From positions 2,108,001 through 2,172,000 of the forward strand of contig NZ_JAHZTD010000001.1 in assembly GCF_019599275.1 (NCBI RefSeq): 64,000 bases of DNA, read 5' to 3'. Numbering within the stretch: position 1 is the first letter of the stretch; every line of letters starts with the position of its first letter. A program made the position numbers and the translations under genes. The notes under the pieces are model-generated. The model did not search any database. It was not told the origin of the DNA and saw only the letters and a program-made list of their open reading frames with translations. This document shows positions 25,901-32,790 of this stretch, piece after piece. Source of the stretch: Hymenobacter sp. HSC-4F20. GTDB taxonomy: Bacteria; Bacteroidota; Bacteroidia; Cytophagales; Hymenobacteraceae.

Positions 25901-26096
25901 CCAGTGAAGGGGCCACCGAGCGCAGCAGCGTTTCGGCGTTGGCCCCCGGATACACGGCCGTTACCTGGACGGCCGGGGGCGCAATGTCGGGAAACTGCTG
26001 GAGGGGCAGCTTCCACAACGCCAGCGCCCCCAGAATCACCAGCAGGATCGAGATGACGGTCGAGAGAACCGGCCGTTCAATAAATACTTTAAACAT
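22917..26096 (-). CDS. RND multidrug efflux permease (HAE1/AcrB type)
   Basis: This 1059-residue proton-driven pump has the full two-fold architecture: a first membrane helix at about 9-28, a large periplasmic loop (about 40-330), six helices, a second periplasmic loop and six helices. The proton-relay pair is in G-I-V-V-D-D-A-I-V-V-V-E. The F-M-Q-L-V-G-F-S-I-N-L-L-T-L-F-A-L helix and the D-A-A-I-type N-terminus (F-I-E-R-P-V-L-S-T-V-I-S-I) are typical of HAE1 pumps for hydrophobic and amphiphilic compounds. It sits between the adaptor and the outer-membrane channel genes, with gaps of 15 and 5 bases. No frame damage was seen. Confidence 0.96.
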   Translation of the reverse strand: MFKVFIERPVLSTVISILLVILGALALWKLPLQQFPDIAPPAVQVTAVYPGANAETLLRSVAPSLEEAINGVEHMVYMSSTASNDGSLVISVNFQLGTDPDQAAVNVQNRVAQATSQLPAEVVQQGVTVAKQQNSFVMLLNLYSEDPKQYDQTFLDNYAQINLVPELKRIPGVGSTALFGGNRAYSMRIWLNPAQLASYNLTPGEVMAAIQDKNLEAAPGRLGESSQEAFEYVIKYKGKRSQPLDYENMVLRANADGSMLRLKDVARVELGSTTYNSHVRISGKPGINIGIFQSAGSNANELQIAVGKAMQKLEKDLPQGVKQQTMYSTKVALDASIEQVEHTLIEAFILVFLVVFLFLQDFRSTLIPAIAVPVAIVGTFFFMQLVGFSINLLTLFALVLAIGIVVDDAIVVVEAVHSKLEEGTYSVKAATSSAMSEITGAIISITLVMAAVFLPVGFLEGSTGVFYRQFAFTMAIAIIISAVNALTLSPALAALFLKHTPHDAEHAAPSTFKTRFFAGFNRSFERLTNRYVGSIKFLVRHKWVGLSGLVLVAVLTGWLAKRTPSGFIPSEDQGFIVMSMALPAGSSLDRSNQVALQIEQQLEGMPAVDKINLLSGFSILTSSSSSSALTLFVILKPTEKRGAVKDINAIMAAMREKAATIKGADTFVFTTPTVPGFGNVEGLEVVLQDRTGGPLPKLSQVGQEFIGELMKQPAIGVAFTSFRADYPQLEAEVDEVKAAQLGVSVQRVLQTMQAYFGSAQASDFNRFGKYYRVIVQAEQANRADPTALNGAFVKNDRGEMVPLRTLVRLKRVYGPETASRFNLFNSLTINAVPKPGYSSGDAIKAVEAAAAAHLPSGYSYEFSGLTREEISSGGQSTVVFLMCLVFVYFLLAAQYESYILPFAVLLSLPAGMVGVFAAIGFAGITNNIYVQVALIMLIGLLAKNAILIVEFALQRRQAGEPLVQAALNASASRLRPILMTSLAFVVGMLPMMRAQGPSALGNHSISIAAAGGMLTGVVLGLFLIPLLFVIFQRLNERLSGTPYPAPAKPARVPAHATAS

Positions 26097-26111
26097 CTTG
26101 TTGGCAGCTTA

Positions 26112-27266
26112 TTACAACGTAGAGGAAGCCGTGGCCTTAACCGCGGCGGCGCTGGCCGCAGCCGGAGCAGTGGGCTGAATGATCTGATTTTCCTGCAAGT
26201 GATCCACCCCCTGCAGCACGATCCGGTCGCCGTCTTTCACGCCCTCGCCCACCAGGTAGTTGGCGCCGCTTTTGCCCAGAATGGTGATGGCGTGGCGACT
26301 GACGCGGTTGCTGTCGCCCAGCGCGTACACGAACACTTTGTCTTGCAACTCAACCGTCGCGGCGGCCGGCACCAGCAGCACGTTGGGGTGCTGCAAGGGC
26401 AGGCGGATGGTGCCCGTGTTGCCCGAGCGCAGCAGGCCGTCGGCGTTGGGGAAGGTGGCCCGCAAGGTCACGGAGCCCGTCGTGCGGTCAAACTGCCCGG
26501 CCACCACGTCCACCTTACCCCGGGAGGGGTAGGTGCTTTGGTCGGAGAGCACCAAGGCCACCGGGGGCAAGTGCCGAAGCTTTTCCTGCAGGGTGCGGCC
26601 CGCATACTGGTTGCGGAAGGTGATGAAGTCGTCTTCGCCGAGGGCGAAGTAGGTGTGCACCTCGTGCACGTCGGAGAGCTGGGTCAGGGCCTGGGCATCG
26701 GTGGGGCTGACCAGGCTGCCCTGCTTGGTTTGCAGCCGCCCCAAGTAGCCGCTGACCGGAGCCGTAATGGTAGTATACCCCAGGTTGATGCGGGCGCTAC
26801 GGACCGCGGCCTTGGCACGCTGCAGGTTGGCCTGGGCCACCGTGAGGGCCGCCTGGGCCGTTTTCAGCTGCACGTCGGAAACAACCTTGTTTTGCACCAG
26901 CGGCGCGTAGCGGTCCACCTCGACCTGCGCGCTGGTAACGGCCCCGGCCGCGGCCTGCTGGGCGGCCAGGGCATTGTTGAGTTGCTCGCGGTAGGGCGCG
27001 TCGTTGATTGTAAACAGCGGCTGGCCTTTGCGCACCGCCGCACCCTCCTCGACGAGAATACGGTCGAGCACGCCCGTTACCTGCGGCCGAATCTCCACGT
27101 TCACTACGCCTTCAATCGAGGCGGGGTACTCCTGATACGTGGTTTCGGTGCCGGTGTGCACCGGGGCCACCGGCAGGGCCGGGGGAGCCACAGCTTGTTG
27201 CGGAGCCTGCTGCTCGGTGCAGCCCGCCAGCAGCAGGGTGCCGGCCAAAAGAGAGGTTACTTTCAT
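26112..27266 (-). CDS. RND efflux periplasmic adaptor (membrane fusion protein)
   Basis: This 384-residue AcrA/MexA-type adaptor has lipobox L-L-L-A-G-C (Cys 16). Biotinyl-lipoyl halves flank a coiled-coil hairpin: G-V-L-D-R-I-L-V-E-E-G-A-A-V-R-K-G-Q-P-L-F and later I-T-A-P-V-S-G-Y-L-G-R. A beta-barrel region and a C-terminal membrane-proximal domain follow. It is the first gene of the efflux operon. A 26-bp imperfect palindrome at 27339-27364, about 75 bases before its start, is a candidate operator for an ArsR-type repressor. Confidence 0.94.
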   Translation of the reverse strand: MKVTSLLAGTLLLAGCTEQQAPQQAVAPPALPVAPVHTGTETTYQEYPASIEGVVNVEIRPQVTGVLDRILVEEGAAVRKGQPLFTINDAPYREQLNNALAAQQAAAGAVTSAQVEVDRYAPLVQNKVVSDVQLKTAQAALTVAQANLQRAKAAVRSARINLGYTTITAPVSGYLGRLQTKQGSLVSPTDAQALTQLSDVHEVHTYFALGEDDFITFRNQYAGRTLQEKLRHLPPVALVLSDQSTYPSRGKVDVVAGQFDRTTGSVTLRATFPNADGLLRSGNTGTIRLPLQHPNVLLVPAAATVELQDKVFVYALGDSNRVSRHAITILGKSGANYLVGEGVKDGDRIVLQGVDHLQENQIIQPTAPAAASAAAVKATASSTL

Positions 27267-27338
27267 AAGGTAGGAGCCCAGGTAGAAGAGTAAGGGCGAG
27301 GTTGAGAGTGAGGAAGGGGAGAATAAACTGCCCTATTG

Positions 27339-27364
27339 CATAAACCAATAATTATATGTTTATG
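27339..27364. promoter_or_regulatory. Candidate ArsR operator before the efflux operon
   Basis: CATAAAC (27339-27345) and GTTTATG (27358-27364) form an inverted repeat around an AT-rich 12-base centre. It lies about 75 bases before the adaptor gene, in an AT-rich promoter region very unlike its GC-rich surroundings. Its shape and size fit a winged-helix dimer site of the ArsR type. Confidence 0.45.
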
Positions 27365-27432
27365 TGAAAGGGCAAAAAAAATCGCCCTAAAGGCTTTCCC
27401 GTATGCGGCGGCAAAGATACTTCACATAAATT

Positions 27433-27450
27433 CATAAGCAACCGATTATG
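27433..27450. promoter_or_regulatory. Second half-site pair before the efflux operon
   Basis: CATAA (27433-27437) and TTATG (27446-27450) repeat the same outer half-sites as the 27339 palindrome, with a shorter centre. A further CATAA begins at 27425. It could be a second operator or a chance product of the AT-rich promoter. Confidence 0.3.
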
Positions 27451-27458
27451 TTTTTAAA

Positions 27459-27490
27459 TAAAGAAAAACCCGTTGGGGCCGCCAACGGGT
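27459..27490 (-). terminator. Rho-independent terminator of arsR 2
   Basis: Perfect 9-bp arms ACCCGTTGG and CCAACGGGT (27468-27476 and 27482-27490) enclose a 5-base loop. TTTTTCTTT follows on the minus strand. It ends transcription of the regulator gene before the efflux promoter. Confidence 0.8.
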
Positions 27491-27507
27491 AACGGTATCT
27501 ATAATGC

Positions 27508-27795
27508 TTACTGAGCAGCAGGGACTGGTTTGAGCAGTTGCAGAAAGTCCTCCAACTCCCGCAGCTTTTCCGGGTTGATGCGCAGGTACATATTCCGGCC
27601 TTCCTTGTGCGACTCGATCAGGCCCGAGTCAGATAGGGATTTGAGGTGCTGCGACATAGAAGGCTGACTGATGGGCACGCACGCATACAATTCGGTGCAT
27701 CCCATCGTGTTGCCTTGGGCAATCTGCTGCACCAGGCGAAGACGGGTAGGGTCGCTCAGCGATTTGGCTAGCTTAACGAGGGACTTGATATCCAT
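27508..27795 (-). CDS. ArsR family transcriptional regulator 2
   Basis: This 95-residue winged-helix repressor is a paralogue of the one at 21120. It has LAKSLSDPTRLRLVQQIA, then Q-P-S-M-S-Q-H-L-K-S-L (recognition helix) and a wing S-H-K-E-G-R-N-M-Y-L-R. C33 and C39 (GCTELYACVP) precede the recognition helix and could sense metals or oxidants; the first is shifted by one position relative to the paralogue. A terminator separates it from the efflux operon, so it has its own promoter. A perfect 16-bp palindrome lies 28 bases upstream of its start and may serve autoregulation. Confidence 0.9.
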   Translation of the reverse strand: MDIKSLVKLAKSLSDPTRLRLVQQIAQGNTMGCTELYACVPISQPSMSQHLKSLSDSGLIESHKEGRNMYLRINPEKLRELEDFLQLLKPVPAAQ

Positions 27796-27822
27796 AGAAG
27801 GTAAAGGTACGCATTACTCAGG

Positions 27823-27838
27823 ACTCATGCGCATGAGT
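27823..27838. promoter_or_regulatory. Perfect 16-bp palindrome upstream of arsR 2
   Basis: ACTCATGCGCATGAGT is identical to its reverse complement and lies 28 bases before the regulator's start, where an autoregulatory operator would be expected. It does not resemble the CATAAAC palindrome, so if it is a site it may bind a different protein. Confidence 0.4.
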
Positions 27839-28073
27839 TGATGTGTAGACAACCATGCGCCTATTGATAAAGTTCGACCATCAAGTAGGGCCCAGCCTTG
27901 GTAAACAGGTGGCATAACAGTATCAGCAAACTGCCTAACTGCTCATGACAAACGGGCTGGTATGGCAACTGGAAAACTTGCTAGGAAGCTACTCCGCTGT
28001 CACCTTCTAAGCAACCCTAGCCTGTCTTATCCTATGATGAGTTGACAGTTCTTACCTGATTTGTCGATTTAGC

Positions 28074-28091
28074 ACCTCGGCTCTGGGTACT
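28074..28091. repeat. Putative attR (copy of tRNA-Leu 3' end)
   Basis: ACCTCGGCTCTGGGTACT matches 6128-6145 in 17 of 18 positions. The rest of the tRNA is absent here. The one changed base would still pair (G-U) in the T stem, so this may be the chromosome's original tRNA 3' end displaced by integration. A perfect terminator hairpin starts three bases later, as expected downstream of a tRNA gene. Confidence 0.6.
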
Positions 28092-28093
28092 AC

Positions 28094-28140
28094 AACAGCG
28101 AGGCCTCACTACTGACGAGTAGTGAGGCCTCGCTGTTTTT
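28094..28140 (+). terminator. Strong terminator, perhaps the original tRNA-Leu terminator
   Basis: Perfect 20-bp arms (28094-28113 and 28118-28137) with a four-base loop are followed by TTT. No plus-strand gene lies nearby that would need it. The position after the putative attR suggests it once ended the tRNA-Leu transcript. Confidence 0.8.
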
Positions 28141-28177
28141 CACGTAGCAGCTATCTACTGCGAAAGGCATGCAGCTT

Positions 28178-28633
28178 TTAAGAAAGTAACCCCGCCTGCT
28201 TGGCGGCGCTGATGAGATTAGGAGCATTTTTGAGCGTGGCCAGCACAAAGCGTTTTGCGGACTCCTTTACCTCGTCTTTACTGATTTCGTGGGTTTCTTC
28301 CAGCACGAAGTCGCTTAGGGTTTTGAAAGCGTCGGTGAGGGCCTGACGCTTGGGCTGATCGGATTTTAACTGCTCATACACCAGAGCTATCTGGGCGTCA
28401 ATCTTTTCGCGCCGAGAGCTAAAGACCGTATTATTCCCGACGTGCGGCTTTATTCTTTCCAGCAACTCCAGCAAAGGCAAAAGCCGGGTAGCCGTAGAAA
28501 CCAGTAGTTTGTCGCGCTTACTAGCCGTGGCAGCGGGAGTAGCGTCGGGAGCACCGGCGGCAGCGGGAAGCCGCGCGGCGGGGGTACTTATTGTTCCTTC
28601 CGCTACCTGTGCACTGTCTTGTTGGGGTCTCAT
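28178..28633 (-). CDS. Hypothetical protein
   Basis: This 151-residue cytoplasmic protein has no recognised family. It has an Ala/Pro/Thr-rich N-terminal stretch (about 10-40) and then a helical, charged domain (about 45-150) containing L-L-P-L-L-E-L-L-E-R-I, D-A-Q-I-A-L-V-Y-E-Q-L and K-R-F-V-L-A-T-L-K-N-A-P. ATG 28633 is chosen over the in-frame ATG 28756, because the latter would place the previous gene's terminator hairpin (28723-28748) inside the coding region. It is the first backbone gene after the putative attR. Confidence 0.6.
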   Translation of the reverse strand: MRPQQDSAQVAEGTISTPAARLPAAAGAPDATPAATASKRDKLLVSTATRLLPLLELLERIKPHVGNNTVFSSRREKIDAQIALVYEQLKSDQPKRQALTDAFKTLSDFVLEETHEISKDEVKESAKRFVLATLKNAPNLISAAKQAGLLS

Positions 28634-28722
28634 GGATAGATTACCAAACAACGAATAGAGGTCTGTTGACACTACGGCTAAAGTACTAGTATTCTCGGGG
28701 TTGAAAAAACTCCTGAATGCAT

Positions 28723-28748
28723 CAAGCCCCGGCAGGTGCCGGGGCTTG
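28723..28748 (-). terminator. Hairpin after hypothetical gene 28780
   Basis: Perfect 12-bp arms CAAGCCCCGGCA and TGCCGGGGCTTG enclose a two-base loop, just past the stop of the gene at 28780. A TTTTTT run follows 15 bases later on the minus strand. Confidence 0.6.
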
Positions 28749-28779
28749 GTAAGCAAAGCAACTTGTGGCGGGGCTGCAC

Positions 28780-29211
28780 TTAAGCCCAGTGTTCCTGAAT
28801 AAAGCTGGCATGATGCTCAAACTGCTGCCGCCAGTGAGGCTCGGCGTAAAAGTTCGCCCACACTCGCTTGTGAGGCACCGCCGTTAGGGGAACATCCTTG
28901 GCGTTTCGGAGCACGAAGCCACGCGCGGAGTCGAAGAATACGTAGGCGAAATACGATGGGCCGGTGTTGCCCGACTGCGTAAAGACCTGTACCACATCAG
29001 TTTCGTACAGCTCCTGCCCCGCAGCGTCCAGGATTCCGCTGGCTAGCATAACGCAGTTCTCGCGCTTGAAACTCACGTCTTTCAAATCATCCAGGGTCAC
29101 CTCCCGTTTTCCCCCATAAGCCTCAATAGCATCGCCTACTTTCAGATTGTTGAGCATAGTACCTGTCAGGCCATGCCGAAGCCATTGACGGAATCGAACG
29201 GGGTGCTTCAT
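28780..29211 (-). CDS. Hypothetical protein
   Basis: This 143-residue soluble protein has no signal peptide. Its pattern is beta-rich, with V-G-D-A-I-E-A-Y-G-G-K-R-E-V-T-L-D-D-L near the start and L-Y-E-T-D-V-V-Q-V-F in the middle, weakly recalling YopX-like phage proteins ('lyegDiV'). The likeness is too slight for a call. The C-terminus is rich in His and Trp. It lies 93 bases downstream of aspA on the same strand and ends in a good hairpin, so it may be cotranscribed with aspA. Confidence 0.6.
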   Translation of the reverse strand: MKHPVRFRQWLRHGLTGTMLNNLKVGDAIEAYGGKREVTLDDLKDVSFKRENCVMLASGILDAAGQELYETDVVQVFTQSGNTGPSYFAYVFFDSARGFVLRNAKDVPLTAVPHKRVWANFYAEPHWRQQFEHHASFIQEHWA

Positions 29212-29304
29212 GGAGAGAAGTAAGCAACGAGATAAGCGTAATCAGAGAAAGCACCGAAGGACACGGGCTGGCCTGACAGGCTGCTTCCAGACAAAAAAAG
29301 AGGT

Positions 29305-30711
29305 CTACTGAATAAAATCGGGGCGGATGAGATTCTCAAACGTGAAGATTTCATCCCACTTCTCCTGGCTCAGCAACTGGCGGTCGGTCACGGCAATATC
29401 ATGCACCGTTTTGCCGGTTTTAAGGGCTTCCTTGGCAATTTCGGCGGAGGCTTCGTAACCTAACACCGGGTTTAGCTGAGTGACAATGCCGATGCTATTG
29501 CGCACCATGTTCTCGGCATGCTGAGCGTTGGCCGTAATGCCAACCACGCACTTCTCGCGCAGGGTATGGCAGGCGTTGGTGAGGTAGGAAATGGAAGTGA
29601 ACAGGGCAAAGGAAATAACCGGCTCCATCACGTTGAGCTGCAGCTGGCCCGCTTCGGCCGCCATGGTCACCGTCAGGTCGGCCCCGATAACGTAGAACGC
29701 CGTTTGGTTAACTACCTCCGGCACTACGGGGTTTACCTTGCCAGGCATGATGCTGGAGCCCGGCTGCAAAGGCGGCAGGTTGATTTCAAACAACCCCGTG
29801 CGCGGCCCCGAGGACAGCAGGCGCAAATCATTGCAGATTTTGGAGAGCTTTACGGCCGTGCGCTTCAGCACCCCCGAAAGCTGCACGTAGGCGCCAGTAT
29901 CGTAGGTAGCCTCAATGAGGTCGCCGGCCAGGCTCAGGTCGAGGCCGGTTACCTCGCGCAGGTACTTGGTTACGAGGTCGGCGTAGCCGTGGGGGGCGTT
30001 TACGCCGGTGCCGATGGCCGTGGCGCCCATGTTGATTTCGCTGATGAGGCGGCGGCTGTCCTCAATGCGCAGCAGTTCTTCGCGCAGGTTGGTGGCAAAA
30101 GCCTTGAACTCGTCGCCCATGCTCATGGGCACGGCATCCTGGAGCTGGGTGCGGCCCATTTTCAGCACGTTCCGGAATTCTTCGCCCTTGGCGGCAAAGG
30201 CATCGGCCAGCTCCCCGAGGGCCTTGCTGTAGCCCACCAGCTTGTTGCTGAGGGCTATACGAAAGGCGGTGGGGTAGGCGTCGTTGGTAGACTGCGAGCA
30301 GTTGACGTGGTTGTTGGGATGACAGAACTCGTACTCGCCCTTGCGCTTGCCCAGCAGTTCCAGGGCTACGTTGGCTATTACCTCATTGGCGTTCATGTTC
30401 ACGGAGGTGCCGGCCCCGCCCTGAATCATATCGGTCAGGAACTGGTCGTTCAGGTCGCCGGAAGCTACCCGGTCGCAGGCGTTGATGATGCACTCAGCCA
30501 TGGCCGAGTCCAGTACGCCCAGGTCGCGGTTGGCCATGGCGGCGGCTTTCTTCACGTAGGCCAGGGCCTGCACAAACAGCGGCTCCGATTTCAGCGGAAT
30601 TCCCGTGATGTGGAAGTTTTCCAGGGCCCGCAGGGTCTGGATACCATAATATACTTCATCGGGAATAGCCCGTTCGCCAAGGAAATCGTGTTCAAGCCGG
30701 GTGGTTTGCAT
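29305..30711 (-). CDS. aspA: Aspartate ammonia-lyase
   Basis: This 468-residue enzyme is of the fumarase/aspartase superfamily. The catalytic signature GSSIMPGKVNP is present. The N-terminus TRLEHDFLGE...VYYGIQTLRALENF and the segment F-E-I-N-L-P-P-L-Q-P are of the AspA rather than FumC type. It interconverts aspartate with fumarate and ammonia as a cytoplasmic tetramer, linking nitrogen supply to the TCA cycle. ATG 30711 gives the usual start; the frame stays open upstream but without family similarity. It is divergent from the polyamine operon. Confidence 0.95.
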   Translation of the reverse strand: MQTTRLEHDFLGERAIPDEVYYGIQTLRALENFHITGIPLKSEPLFVQALAYVKKAAAMANRDLGVLDSAMAECIINACDRVASGDLNDQFLTDMIQGGAGTSVNMNANEVIANVALELLGKRKGEYEFCHPNNHVNCSQSTNDAYPTAFRIALSNKLVGYSKALGELADAFAAKGEEFRNVLKMGRTQLQDAVPMSMGDEFKAFATNLREELLRIEDSRRLISEINMGATAIGTGVNAPHGYADLVTKYLREVTGLDLSLAGDLIEATYDTGAYVQLSGVLKRTAVKLSKICNDLRLLSSGPRTGLFEINLPPLQPGSSIMPGKVNPVVPEVVNQTAFYVIGADLTVTMAAEAGQLQLNVMEPVISFALFTSISYLTNACHTLREKCVVGITANAQHAENMVRNSIGIVTQLNPVLGYEASAEIAKEALKTGKTVHDIAVTDRQLLSQEKWDEIFTFENLIRPDFIQ

Positions 30712-31091
30712 AGCAGAAAGCATGGGTGGAAAACAAGAGGATAGCGCGCTTAACCAACCAGGGCTTAGCGCGCGCATACAAAGCAAGCGCGAAGGTAGAA
30801 GGCTCGCTCCAAAGTTGAGGTTTGAAGCCGGGCAGCCACGGCATTGCCGAGCCTCTGTACTGCTTCCATTCCTCAGGGGTTGAGCTATTTCCAGAGGGCT
30901 TGATTTTAGCACTATTCTACCCTGTTTACCTTCTCCCAGCAGAAGCTGCGCCCTGGGCCGTTTCCGCTTACTTGCGCCTTCTCCCTACCCCCACCGTAGT
31001 GCAGCAACCTGCCGCCGGTTTTGATACCAGCCGGACCCTGTGTAGTATTGCTGATGGGCTTCCTGTAGTTGAGCAGCGCCTTGGTTATCTG
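30712..31091. other. Divergent promoter region between aspA and the speD-like operon
   Basis: Both flanking genes start here and face outwards, so both promoters must lie within these 380 bases. A plus-strand frame in phase with the speD-like gene is open from 30822, but its residues do not match the family. I found no clear palindrome or riboswitch-like structure. Confidence 0.45.
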
Positions 31092-31445
31092 ATGCATTCT
31101 TACGCACCCGGCCTCCATATCCTGGCCACGTTCACGGCCCCGCCCCCTACCCTTCTCAATGCGCCGGCTTGCCGGGCCTTCTTTACTGCGCAGGTGGCCG
31201 CGCTGGGCCTTACCTGCGTGGGCGAAGCCTACCATGCTTTCCCGGAAGGTGGCTTCACGGCCGTGCTGGCGCTTACCGAGTCGCATCTGAGTATTCATAC
31301 CTGGCCCGAGCACGGGTTAGCGACCTTCGACGTATTCCTCTCCAACTTCCGCCGCGACAACGCCGACCGGGCCCGGGAGCTGTACGCCGCTACGCTGGCT
31401 TTTTTCGGGGGCGAGGAACAGTCCAGAACGGAGGTGCGCCGATGA
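31092..31445 (+). CDS. speD: SpeD-like pyruvoyl-dependent decarboxylase (AdoMet decarboxylase family, class 1B)
   Basis: This 117-residue proenzyme contains the self-cleavage block LTESHLSIHTWPE (61-73). Ser64 becomes the pyruvoyl group; E63 and H69 are the usual processing residues. Classical members make decarboxylated S-adenosylmethionine for spermidine synthesis. The catalytic Cys expected in 'DVFTCG' (Cys83 of the Thermotoga enzyme) is Ser84 here (DVFLSN), so substrate or mechanism may differ. ATG 31092 gives the family start (HSYAPGLHILATF). The gene overlaps the next one by four bases (ATGA) and leads a cluster with an aminopropyltransferase-like gene. Confidence 0.82.
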   Translation: MHSYAPGLHILATFTAPPPTLLNAPACRAFFTAQVAALGLTCVGEAYHAFPEGGFTAVLALTESHLSIHTWPEHGLATFDVFLSNFRRDNADRARELYAATLAFFGGEEQSRTEVRR

Positions 31446-32773
31446 GTACACCGCTTACTCCCCCCGTAGGGCCTGCCCAGGTAGAGTGCCCAAACTGCTG
31501 GCACCAGGTTTCTTACTTTGATGCGGTGAACAGCGCCTTTTTTGGCTGCCCGCAGTGCCAGGCGTTCTTCGAGTATCCGGAGGTAGGCAAACCTAAGCTA
31601 CTGCGCCAGTTCAAGGAAAAGCCCTACATGCAGCGCGTGCTACCCCTGGGAACCACGGGAACCCTGGAGGGCGAGCCCTACCGCGTAACGGGCTACATGT
31701 GGCGGCGCGAAGCCAAAACCACGGCGCACTGGGAGGAGTATCAGCTTCGGCACGAAAAAACCGGCGCTTACCACCAACTAGCCGTGTACCAGGGCCACTG
31801 GATGCTGATTGAGCCCACCGAGGAACAATACCGCGTGCAGCAGGAAAACAGCCGCCAGTCGTTCGTGGAAACCACTGACTCTACCTTTGTACTGTACAAC
31901 CGCTACTCACCGCGCGTATTGTATGCCGAAGGCGAGTTCGACTGGAACGTGCTGGACGATGAAGCGCTGACTGTTTCGGAGTTCATCAGTCCGCCCCTGA
32001 TGCTGGTGCGCGAACGAAACAAAAGCAAACGGGTCAGCTGGTTTCTGGCCCGCCACCTCGACCCGCTCGCTATCCAGAATGGCTTCGGCATTACCAACAG
32101 CCACATTCCTGCCCGGGTTGGCACCGGCGCCATCGAGCCCGCACCGGGCCAAGCCTCCTGGCCTATTCTACGCACCTTCTCGCTGGTTGTAGCACTGCTG
32201 GTAGTAGCTACCCACCTGTTTCTAATGGCCTGGGGCAACGAAACGGTGCTCGACGCCGACTTCATCAGCAGCCCCGCCACCGTGCCGCTGGCCCAGCCGG
32301 TAGGCAGCAGTAGCGACCGGCCCGTGCACGTTTCGCCCTCGTTTACGGTGCCTGGCAACGGTGCGCTTTCCATCCAGCTGTGGGCCAACGTGGACAACAG
32401 CTGGTTGGAGCTTCCCTTTACGGTAGTAAACGAGCAAACCGGTCAGCTGTTTGAGGTTACCCGCGGCATGGAATACTACCATGGGGTAGAAGGCGGCGAA
32501 AGTTGGAGCGAGGGTAGTACCCAAGCCGATGCGTTGCTTACCAGTGTGCCGGCCGGCCGCTACCACCTCAACTTCTACCCCGCCGCCGATGCCAGCAACC
32601 AGAACCCCGTTTCCTTCCGCGTAACGGTGCAGGCGCGGGCGTCCTTTGGCTCCAATGCCTTCTTGGCCTTGATTCTGCTGCTGCTCTACCCTGCTATTCA
32701 ATACGCCCGGCGCTACTTCCACGAGCAGCGGCGCTGGGAAAACAGTGATTTTGGTCCCGTCTCTGCCGCATAA
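31442..32773 (+). CDS. DUF4178 domain membrane protein with zinc ribbon
   Basis: This 443-residue protein starts with a zinc ribbon (E-C-P-N-C-W near 16-20 and F-G-C-P-Q-C at 34-39). A DUF4178-type region follows (about 60-210: G-T-T-G-T-L-E-G-E-P-Y-R-V-T-G-Y-M, then W-E-E-Y-Q-L and G-H-W-M-L-I-E). There is a membrane helix at about 240-262, an extracytoplasmic beta-rich domain and a second helix near 402-425. DUF4178 proteins occur in gene clusters with SpeD/SpeE-like proteins and DUF350, and this operon fits that pattern. The exact role is unknown; a membrane-bound scaffold or sensor in polyamine metabolism is an inference. ATG 31442 overlaps the speD stop. Confidence 0.78.
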   Translation: MSTPLTPPVGPAQVECPNCWHQVSYFDAVNSAFFGCPQCQAFFEYPEVGKPKLLRQFKEKPYMQRVLPLGTTGTLEGEPYRVTGYMWRREAKTTAHWEEYQLRHEKTGAYHQLAVYQGHWMLIEPTEEQYRVQQENSRQSFVETTDSTFVLYNRYSPRVLYAEGEFDWNVLDDEALTVSEFISPPLMLVRERNKSKRVSWFLARHLDPLAIQNGFGITNSHIPARVGTGAIEPAPGQASWPILRTFSLVVALLVVATHLFLMAWGNETVLDADFISSPATVPLAQPVGSSSDRPVHVSPSFTVPGNGALSIQLWANVDNSWLELPFTVVNEQTGQLFEVTRGMEYYHGVEGGESWSEGSTQADALLTSVPAGRYHLNFYPAADASNQNPVSFRVTVQARASFGSNAFLALILLLLYPAIQYARRYFHEQRRWENSDFGPVSAA

Positions 32774-32790
32774 GTACTGTTTCCTACCCC

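Larger units (their letters stand above)
6128..28091. mobile_element. Putative decayed integrated island at tRNA-Leu (about 22 kb)
   Basis: The left boundary is the 3' end of tRNA-Leu (6128-6145) and the right boundary is its copy at 28074-28091 (17 of 18 bases identical, 14 contiguous). A tyrosine-integrase relic lies just inside the left end, as is normal for tRNA-targeting elements. The content is accessory: exported-peptide/receptor genes, a nuclease fragment, duplicated regulator/dehydrogenase modules, monooxygenases and an efflux pump. The 6.9-12.8 kb part is visibly poorer in GC than the backbone, while the 12.8-27 kb part is not. The island may therefore be a composite, or its true right end may be nearer. 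No transfer, replication or phage structural gene is present, so it could not move by itself. Confidence 0.55.

Noticed and set aside
22258..27293. Long plus-strand frames across the efflux operon
   Set aside because: They are complements of conserved adaptor, pump and channel genes and show only Gln/His/Gly-rich shadow composition.
29518..30744. A 408-residue plus-strand open frame over aspA
   Set aside because: It is an antisense shadow of a fully conserved aspartate ammonia-lyase.
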